From Agarilytica rhodophyticola (GTDB taxonomy: Bacteria; Pseudomonadota; Gammaproteobacteria; Pseudomonadales; Cellvibrionaceae), in NCBI RefSeq assembly GCF_002157225.2, contig NZ_CP020038.1:5672501-5736500 (forward strand): a stretch of DNA of 64,000 nucleotides, given 5' to 3'. The first letter of the stretch is position 1. Each line of letters begins with the position of its first letter. Under the pieces are notes generated by a model, which was not told the DNA's origin, made no database searches, and worked only from the letters and a program-made list of their open reading frames with translations. Position numbers and translations under genes: made by a program. Of this stretch, positions 55,217-62,400 are shown piece after piece.

Positions 55217-55780
55217 TCATTCTTTTAATTTATCTGCAAGGAGATTCATTTGACTTTGAATTTCTTTATAGAGAATAGAGTCCTTCTGTGTAAATAATAT
55301 TTCTTTTTGAAGAATAGTATAAATAAAAACCGCATAATCTTTATTATATTTACTAATTTTCTCAAATAAAGGTAAAGCTTTAACAATAGCACCCTCTTCT
55401 CCGTAGGCGCTCGCAAGTAAAAGATAATCAAGAGCTTGCAGTTCCCCCTTAATTCCTGGCTCATACTTCAAAGTAAACTGAGACATTAACAAATAAGCTC
55501 TAGCACGAATATAAACATCTTCAGAAGATATTAAGTTTTTCAAAAGAGGCCGTAGAATGACGGGATCATTACAATGATTTTCGTTTAAACATTTTGAAGA
55601 TAACTCTAACAAAGCTCTAGGGTTTCCATCAATAACAGCTTTGCTAAGCCAAGCAGCAGCTTCATCTTGCTTATTCTCTCTTAGCTTTTCCAGATAAATA
55701 TCATATGACACTGTAATTTCGCCACCTGCAAAAGAGGAAAGACAAAAAGATAAGCTTATGAACACTAGTATACTTCTCAT
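55217..55780 (-). CDS. Candidate immunity protein, exported, Sel1/TPR-like (module 2)
   Basis: The 187-residue protein has a signal peptide (cut after LSSFAG). The mature part is helical with Sel1-like spacing (DEAAAWLSKAVIDGNPRALL, GELQALDYLLLASAYGEEGA). Its start overlaps the toxin stop by 4 bases (ATGA). A periplasmic immunity protein implies the toxin can act in, or pass through, the periplasm. Confidence 0.62.
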   Translation of the reverse strand: MRSILVFISLSFCLSSFAGGEITVSYDIYLEKLRENKQDEAAAWLSKAVIDGNPRALLELSSKCLNENHCNDPVILRPLLKNLISSEDVYIRARAYLLMSQFTLKYEPGIKGELQALDYLLLASAYGEEGAIVKALPLFEKISKYNKDYAVFIYTILQKEILFTQKDSILYKEIQSQMNLLADKLKE

Positions 55781-56250
55781 TGCTTAACACCATTAACATA
55801 TGTTTCAAAGCCTCCATTGGTAACACCATAATCATCATACTTTCCAATTGTAAACAACCCATGTTCTCCAGCGCTGTTATAATTAATAAAATTATTAGGT
55901 GCTATTACTTTCACATTCAAAATTCTAGACAATTCCTGTGCAAAGCCGCCTTTTTTACCCACATTACAAGAATATATTCTTATCGTATCACCTGGCTTCA
56001 CCCTGCCCCGAAGGATTTCAGCGTATTCAGATGCAGGACGTAAACTCTTTCTGTATTCAAGTGAGTCATTAGTACCATGCCCAACAATAGTTATCTCATC
56101 AGGATTTATATAACCGCCATTTTCTAAAGCCTCAGCAAATGGCCCCCACTCTGGAGCAAGAATCCCATCCCCAGTGATAACCTCCCCAAGAGTTCCCTTC
56201 TGCCTTACAACATTCCAACCATTTCTAGCCTTATCAGTCGCCGAATTCAA
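55777..56250 (-). CDS. Orphan Rhs toxin module 2, caspase-fold (clan CD) cysteine-protease-like
   Basis: The ORF starts at a TTG inside ALNSATDKA; the frame extends upstream into the pre-toxin segment but meets a TAA near 56375. The variable part has DEITIVGHGTNDSLEY, ASEYAEILRGRVKPGDTI, IRIYSCNVGKKGGFAQELSR and KVIAPNNFI. The order GHG, then a strand ending in SCNxG is the His-Cys dyad pattern of clan CD peptidases (caspase, gingipain, C80). This is inferred from motif spacing only. Its immunity gene overlaps it. Confidence 0.62.
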   Translation of the reverse strand: MNSATDKARNGWNVVRQKGTLGEVITGDGILAPEWGPFAEALENGGYINPDEITIVGHGTNDSLEYRKSLRPASEYAEILRGRVKPGDTIRIYSCNVGKKGGFAQELSRILNVKVIAPNNFINYNSAGEHGLFTIGKYDDYGVTNGGFETYVNGVKQ

Positions 56251-56440
56251 AGCATAAACAATCGCCCCAGATTTCGCGCCATTGGCAAACTTACCACCAC
56301 TTAATATTGAAGAGGTGCCGCCTACAAGTGCCGATATAATAACACCTTGGGCAAAGGCCGGGAAATTACCTTAGCCGCTGCCGTTGCCTCCTGGGGCGTA
56401 GGATGAGGTAGCGGAGGAGAAGCCTTTAACCTCAGGTCTT
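56251..56440 (-). repeat. Pre-toxin segment copy, module 2, with nonsense codon
   Basis: The copy reads SSATSSYAPGGNGSG, then TAA where the main gene has CAA (GSGQGNF), then GNFPAFAQGVI and ILSGGKFANGAKSG. The main gene has VLSGG where this has ILSGG. A recombination downstream of the stop would restore an intact tip. Confidence 0.75.
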
Positions 56441-56567
56441 GAGTTTTGCCTTTTTCTAAATCCAGCCAACTCAAGAATAAAATGAGAATGTTCACCCTAT
56501 ACAGAGTATATACCGCCAGGAAGCACCGCACACAAAGCCTCTTAAAGAATTAATCTCAACATAAAGG

Positions 56568-56730
56568 AGACTTACCAATGCTATCAACTTAGCCAGAGAT
56601 GCCACCAACGCACACTCATTGGAGAGATTCACCTTAAAGGCCATTGGTTAACCAAGGCAAGATTTGAGATTGATTCGCCGGTGAAGGTCAGGGTGATGGA
56701 GGGGTGTTTGGTGTTGACTAGCGAACGGTA
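56568..56730 (+). pseudogene. SymE-family gene lacking its start
   Basis: In frame it reads YQLSQRCHQRTLIGEIHLKG, then HWLTKARFEIDSPVKVRV, MEGCLVLTSER and TAA. The N-terminal about 25 codons and start are missing compared with the copy at 49355. A hairpin (56741-56763) follows. Confidence 0.65.
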
Positions 56731-56740
56731 AAAACCCAAA

Positions 56741-56763
56741 AGCCCTAGTGGTTGACTAGGGCT
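56741..56763. terminator. Hairpin after the SymE fragment
   Basis: AGCCCTAG (56741-56748) pairs with CTAGGGCT (56756-56763); a related hairpin occurs after the copy at 57436-57592. Confidence 0.6.
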
Positions 56764-56774
56764 CCAATTAAAAA

Positions 56775-57355
56775 GGCTCCTAACAAGACACCCACACAAA
56801 GATGCAAAAATACTCTAAGAAATAGATACACCCTGATTGCTTTTGCTCAACTCTACTTATTGATTATCGATATCAACGAATATAACAAAAAATTAGTGGG
56901 GTTCAATTCCTTATAATAATTTTTCAGCATAAAGAGCTATTTTTATTATAACGCTACTTACGGATGACATTGTTAGTTACAAGTCGTTGTTAAAGAAAGC
57001 ATAAAAATACGTTTACACAATATATTTACACTAATGAGTTAGGAACACTTAACTATGACATTCACTCCACCGACCGGTTTTTCCGACTCTGGCAATGAAA
57101 TCGCGCCTCGTGTCAGAGAGCAAGAAAAGCCCACGAAGATGCAAGCCGCGCACGCCATGGTCACCTGTCGCCTACCTACCATACATTCAACTATAGCGTT
57201 CAAATCCATGTACATAGCGAGAGCCTTGCCTACCTGAGGCTTCTAGCATCGATAAAAAATCTTTCGCCTCAGCTTTGATAGCCATATATTTTAACGAGAC
57301 AGCTATCCATAGATGTTGCATTGTCTTGGATAAAATATGGGTGTCCTGTTTGTCT
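56775..57355 (+). repeat. Micro-ORF repeat element, copy C
   Basis: This copy is close to copy D over its whole length, starting at the same base (GGCTCCTAACAAGACACCCA). The right arm of the long inverted repeat is degenerate: CGCCATGGTC (57153-57162) faces CAACTATAGCG (57188-57198). Its micro-ORF stop is mutated (TAA to CAA), so the ORF is 60 codons. Confidence 0.7.
57055..57237 (+). CDS. Microprotein, copy C, extended to 60 residues by stop-codon loss
   Basis: It begins MTFTPPTGFSDSGNEIAPR and, after KPTKM, reads Q where copies A, B and D stop, running through the hairpin region to ARALPT. The hairpin in this copy is degenerate, so it may be a decaying copy. Confidence 0.35.
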   Translation: MTFTPPTGFSDSGNEIAPRVREQEKPTKMQAAHAMVTCRLPTIHSTIAFKSMYIARALPT

Positions 57356-57435
57356 TTCTCCAAAAAAAGAAAGTATTTTATCAATTGCGCTAAGTGGTGC
57401 GTCAATAGTAATCGAAAAACCAGCTGATGTATTCA

Positions 57436-57592
57436 TACTCCTACCAACTTAGCCAGAGCTACCACCAACGCACACCCATCTGCGAGATTCACCTTAAAGG
57501 CCATTGGTTAATTAAAGCCGGATTTGAGATTGATTCACCGGTGAAGGTCAGAGTGATGGAGGGGTGTTTGGTGCTGACTAGAGAACTCTAAA
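57436..57592 (+). pseudogene. SymE-family gene with intact C-terminus, missing start
   Basis: In frame it reads SYQLSQSYHQRTPICEIHLKG (in two parts: SYQLSQSYHQRT, then GHWLIKAGFEIDSPVKVRV) and ends MEGCLVLTREL and TAA. It is the best-preserved C-terminal half, but no start codon with a ribosome site precedes it. Confidence 0.6.
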
Positions 57593-57600
57593 AACTAAAA

Positions 57601-57623
57601 AGCCCTAGTGGTTAGCTAGGGCT
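57601..57623 (-). terminator. Intrinsic terminator after the module 1 immunity gene
   Basis: AGCCCTAG (57601-57608) pairs with CTAGGGCT (57616-57623). On the minus strand it is followed by TTTTTAGTTTTT, so it mainly serves the immunity gene at 57681. Confidence 0.75.
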
Positions 57624-57680
57624 TTACGATTAGAGCATTTCACTCCGTCTTGACCGTGGCTACTATCGTGCCTGCCACAC

Positions 57681-58304
57681 TCATTGGGTCAAGGCACGTC
57701 CATAGAGCTTATTAAACAATTCAACAGCCTCTATATCCACACATTTTCTCAAGTGCCACGCCTGCTGACTGTCTTGAATAGCATCATTTTCTTCTACATC
57801 AGCCAGAGTCTTTTCAATCGAATACCCCAGCTTATTTGCAAAGTATAAATAAACCCATAAACCTTCAATCAGCACTAAAATCTTTCCAAGAGCACCTTTG
57901 TATAAATTATCGAATATATCTCCATCTGTATTCAACGTATTTATACATTCAAGGAAATTACCGACAGAGATACTGTAATCGGAAGGTGTAAGCGTGCTAT
58001 TTTCAATTCGATCAAAATCGATATCAAAACCACACATCACCATTCCCAAGCAGCCTTCTGTATCTTTCCTCAACTTTCGAGGTGAGTAATCCCAAGCTAG
58101 TGAGTCTTTATCCTTGAAAAGGTCAGTCATAACCATCCCAAAAGGCGATGAAAACAGGTATATATACAAATCTCCACTATCGTTCCAACTGCCACTTTGA
58201 GGGGTGATTTTAATATAAATATCTGCTGACAAATATTTAACAACAGCTTTCTTTCTAGCTTTCTTAAAGCCATTAGATAAAAAATAATTGTATAACTCAA
58301 TCAC
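57681..58304 (-). CDS. Candidate immunity protein (module 1)
   Basis: The GTG at 58304 overlaps the stop of the toxin remnant by 3 bases. The 207-residue protein has no signal peptide and is mixed alpha/beta (YLSADIYIKITPQSGSWND, CLGMVMCGFDIDFDRIEN, ALGKILVLIEGLWVYLYFA). Coupling to a toxin tail and position argue for immunity. It is intact, whereas its toxin is cut by repeat copy D. No family is recognised. Confidence 0.6.
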   Translation of the reverse strand: MIELYNYFLSNGFKKARKKAVVKYLSADIYIKITPQSGSWNDSGDLYIYLFSSPFGMVMTDLFKDKDSLAWDYSPRKLRKDTEGCLGMVMCGFDIDFDRIENSTLTPSDYSISVGNFLECINTLNTDGDIFDNLYKGALGKILVLIEGLWVYLYFANKLGYSIEKTLADVEENDAIQDSQQAWHLRKCVDIEAVELFNKLYGRALTQ

Positions 58305-58454
58305 TGAAACAAACCTTCCGCCATATCTTGCATAGCTTGAGCATTTGAAGCGTTATAAGAGGTTCCCGCCCCACTTGGACGAACAACAACCCAATTTACA
58401 GTATATTGACCTGCATCTAGAGTTATCTCTCCACCGGGAATACCATGACCACGG
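58301..58454 (-). pseudogene. Orphan toxin tail cut off by repeat element D (module 1)
   Basis: Only the last 50 codons remain (RGHGIPGGEITLDAGQYTV, then NWVVVRPSGAGTSYNASN and a helix ending AEGLFQ), followed by TGA overlapping the immunity start. Upstream, the text changes at 58455 to repeat copy D. The pre-toxin segment and most of the toxin are missing. Confidence 0.65.
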
Positions 58455-59040
58455 GGCTCCTAACAAGACACCCACACAAAGATGCAAAAATACTCTAAGA
58501 AATAGATACACCCTGATTATTTTTGCTCAACTCTACTTATTGATTATCGATATCAACGAATATAACAAAAAATTAGTGGGGTTCCATTCCTTATAATAAT
58601 TTTTCAGCATAGAGAGCTATTTTAATTATAACGCTACTTACGGATGACATTGTTAGTTACAAGTCGTTAGGAAAGAAAGCATAAAAATACGTTTACACAG
58701 TATATTCACACTAATGAGTTAGGAAAACTTAACTATGACATTCACACCACCGACCGGCTTTTCCGACTCTGGCAATGAAATCGCGCCTCGTGTCAGGGTA
58801 CAAGAAAAGCCTACGAAGATGTAAGCCGCACACGCCATGGTCACCTGTCGCCTCCTTACCTACCATACATGCGACCATGGCGTTCAAATTCATTTACCTA
58901 GCTAGAAGCCTTGCCTACCTGAGGCTTTTAACATCGATAAAAAATCTTCCGCCTCAGCTTTAATAGCCATATATTTTAACGAGACAGCTATCCAAAGATG
59001 TTGCTTTGTTTGGGATAAAATATGGGTGTCATGTTTATTA
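58455..59040 (+). repeat. Micro-ORF repeat element, copy D
   Basis: Its left edge coincides with the point where the module 1 toxin is broken and with the left edge of copy C (56775). The inverted repeat is intact (58833-58842 with 58873-58882), as is the AAGCCT/AGGCTT hairpin. Its 3' end lies next to the stop of the main immunity gene. Confidence 0.7.
58735..58824 (+). CDS. 29-residue microprotein, copy D
   Basis: The peptide begins MTFTPPTGFSDSGNEIAPR and ends VQEKPTKM with TAA at 58822-58824. It shares length and stop position with copies A and B although the nucleotide text differs at many positions. AGGA lies about 11 bases before the ATG. Confidence 0.45.
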   Translation: MTFTPPTGFSDSGNEIAPRVRVQEKPTKM

Positions 59041-59045
59041 CTTGG

Positions 59046-59429
59046 TTATTGTTGATGTATTCTTTCTATGGCCTTGCCTACCATCACAATATCATCCTGC
59101 GATCCAAGAAGATTATCTTTCCCTTTAGATAACAAAAAAAATACGCCAGCTTTTCTATCAACAGTAAAATACATATATGACTCACCCCAAGGGTCAACCA
59201 GATTTATTTTCGTAGACAGGTAAGGCCCCTTCCAATAATCGCAACTAGGTATCTCAGAAAATAAAGTGTCAAGGTTTTGAGGATACTTTCTACAATGTGC
59301 TTCATATGCCAACACAGCAACACGCAAGGCATTTAAATCCATTTGAACCCTATTTCCGCGAGAGTCACTCAAAGCGAGTTGGCAATTAAAAGTTAATAAT
59401 ACAAAAATAAGAAAATAAAATTTATACAT
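59046..59429 (-). CDS. Immunity candidate for the main Rhs toxin, GspG-pseudopilin-like
   Basis: The frame is open to 59492, overlapping the toxin gene, but ATG 59429 begins a signal peptide (MYKFYFLIFVLLTFNCQLAL), so I choose it (127 residues). The mature part resembles the soluble domain of type II pseudopilin GspG: MDLNALRVAVLAYEAHCRKY, then LVDPWGESYMYF and FFLLSKGKDNLLGSQDDIVM. Lying directly after the toxin, it is most likely an exported immunity protein using that fold. It starts 14 bases past the toxin stop. Confidence 0.62.
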   Translation of the reverse strand: MYKFYFLIFVLLTFNCQLALSDSRGNRVQMDLNALRVAVLAYEAHCRKYPQNLDTLFSEIPSCDYWKGPYLSTKINLVDPWGESYMYFTVDRKAGVFFLLSKGKDNLLGSQDDIVMVGKAIERIHQQ

Positions 59430-59442
59430 TTTTAGTCCAAGG

Positions 59443-62400
59443 CTATTTAAGTTTTTTATCAAGAATAGCCCTAGATCTACTAGACCAGACAAGTGGATTT
59501 ACATTAGCACCACGCTCAGGGATACTCATTAAAAAGTTTGAACCATAATGCTCTAAGCCAAATCTATGACCAAGCTCATGTGAAGCTATATTGCCTATAG
59601 CTACTCCAAGTAACGAAGCATTTAGCTTAGAGAAAGTACCATTATTTAATTCATGATAAATAGATTTTGACAAATCACTAACAATTGACCCTACATATAC
59701 ATCAGCCCTAACAACGCCGTTGTGACCAAATGTAGTTCCATCATCAACAACAGCATTAGAAAAGAAGATGGTTTTACTAAAAATAGGGAAACCACTACCT
59801 TCAATAAACTCTATATTGTACCCTGAATAATCGGTTACAAGCTTTTCTAATATACTAGCCTTAACTTCCGCGTAATTTAACCCATCCAACAAACTTTCAT
59901 CAAGCTCACTGAAATCAAGATAAACTCTTCTTTTACTTACAGCCTTCTTAGCAGCCGAATTCAAAGCATAAACAATCGCCCCAGATTTCGCACCATTGGC
60001 AAACTTACCACCACTTAATACTGAGGAGGTGCCGCCTACCAGTGCCGATATGATAACACCTTGGGCAAAGGCCGGGAAATTACCTTGGCCGCTGCCGTTG
60101 CCTCCTGGGGCGTAGGATGAGGCGGCGGCGGAGAAGCCGGCGGCGACAAAGCCGTTGCCGAATTTGCCACCTTGAACTTCGGCCATTATGCCACCGACTA
60201 CTGCATGGGAGGCAATTTTTAGGGCGTAGCCCTTACTACTCAAACCTGCGGCATTATTAGCTCCGTAATTAGCAGATAAGCCTTGACCAATACCGTAGGT
60301 GATGCCTCCGTAGGCGGCGGATATGGCGCCGGCTCTGGCGGCTGCGCCGAAGCTGCCGGTGCGGTAGTAGGTAATATCGGCGGTGACCATGGCGGTGACG
60401 CCTATGCTACAGGGCCCGCAGATAGCTGCAGAAACAATGCCTGCCACCGTGGGCGCCCATTGGGCAAAGGTATCGTTTTGAGCTAAGCGGCTATTAACCG
60501 CGTTCATGGCATGGGCGCCGAGTAAATCGCCGGTATGTAGGAAATAATGCCCGCCAGCAAAACCGAAGCGTCTCGACAAACTTTTGAGAATATAACCGCT
60601 TGGGTCGGTGGCATTGAGTGGATTGTTACGTACATAGGAATAGCGGTTATACATTTGCACATCTGCCGCTGCCTGTACAAAAGGATCAGCCTGGGCAAAA
60701 CGAGCAAGGCTGGCGTCGTAAATTCGGCCATTCATATGAATCAGCCCTAGCTCGTCCAACATTTCATGGCCGGTATAGCCACGGGATGTAATGCCATCGT
60801 CAAAACCAAATAGCTGGGTGTCGGAGAATAAGCTTAGATTGCTATCTTGTTGACGTCTGGCACCCCAGGGGTCAAAGCTCATACTTTGTTCCAAGTTACC
60901 CAAGTCATCGGCAATAACATCTACTGAGCCTAAGTGATCTTTAAATATATAACGCTTTTCTTCATCGCCAATAACAGCAAAGCTGCTGTCTGTGGTGTAA
61001 GTACGCTGGCCTCCGGTCACACTTCGGCGCCATTCATAAGTGCCATCATTTAACTTAACACGTTCAATATTGCCAACATAAAGAGTTGTTTTATTTTTTT
61101 CTGCTACAGTGCTATTGGTTTCTACCTGCAAATATCGTCCACGCTCCGGGCCATATAAAAAGCGAGAAGAGTGATTGCCTTTCGATATTTGAATAGCTTT
61201 GTCGAAGGTAGAATAAAGTAATGTTCTGGTGTTATCAGAAGTAAGGTTGCCGTTATTGTCATAAACAAAACTATTGCCATCCCCCGTTGAAGTCACTGCG
61301 TGTTTTTTTGTGGGGTGGAGATAGTGGTAAGTACCAACACCCGCTTTGTAGGTGATATTACCAATGGATGAATAGCGCGTATCTTGTTGCGCAGCACTTA
61401 ACGACGCACAGTTACTAACACTCGTGGTGCCAATATTGGTTTTAATTAAACGGTTGAGGCTATCGTAACAAAAACTTTCTTGCAGGTTTCTGTTCGCCGA
61501 TTGGTTGCCATTATTTGCCAGTGAACTTTGGTTGTGGCGGGATTTCAAATTACCCACAATATCCCAATCATAGGTGATATGTTGGATTGTCATCGCATCT
61601 GGTGTTTCAGAAGTATTCATCAAACCGCCAATATAAGCGATTTGCTTTTCTAAACGGCCAGTAGCGTCATCGTAGTATAGCGTTCTGCCATAGGGACCAA
61701 CATAAGCACGTGTCACCTGCCCCCTTTCGTTAACGCTGTCAGTGCGATATAACTCTTCCCCTGTCTCCAAGTCTTCCGTGTGAGTTAAGAAGCCACGACT
61801 GTTGTAATGGTTACGCACACCACTTTGTATATCTTGCCCTTGTGTGTTCACACTAAAGTCTTTTATCCAACCATGCATAGCATCGTGCGCAATATCGATA
61901 CGTCCTGTTATCGGATCGTAGCTGACATCAGAATTAAAGGTTTCAAGTGGTGTAGCATCATTGTCATCTGCATTGATATGGGTGGTAGTGACCAGAGGAC
62001 GGCCATAATTATCGAAGGTCTGATACTGGCAATACTGCGTGCTGGCTTGGGTGCAACGTGTATGAGCAGCACTTCGACTTTGCACAACCGCTGTCACTTG
62101 GCCTATAGCATTGGCAACACTTAGGGCGGCGTCATCTGTTTCTCCGTCATAATACCAGTGGCTATAGTTTTCTAAGGAAGTTTCACTACTATTCCAGTAA
62201 TCAAAACGCTTAACAATACGACCGAGAAGATCATAGCGGTTTTTAATTACTTGACCTTTTGCGTCTTGCTGCCTGATCAATTCACCGAAAGCATTGTATT
62301 GATATGTCCAATAGCCTTTATCCACATCGGTCATGGATGTTTTTCGATTGAGGAAATCGTAATCGATTGTGGTTTTTATAATATCCCCTTCAGCGGAATG

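Noticed and set aside
52210-56400. Stop-codon reassignment as an explanation for in-frame TAA and TGA
   Set aside because: All intact genes in the window end normally at TAA or TGA, and the internal stops occur only in displaced modules; decay is simpler.
56322-56531. 69-codon minus-strand ORF over the module 2 pre-toxin segment
   Set aside because: It reads a different frame from the conserved pre-toxin text and is a by-product of it.
45121-59040. Reading the micro-ORF repeats as integron cassettes with attC sites
   Set aside because: The paired arms lack the RYYYAAC/GTTRRRY core sites, units have their own leader, and no integrase is seen.
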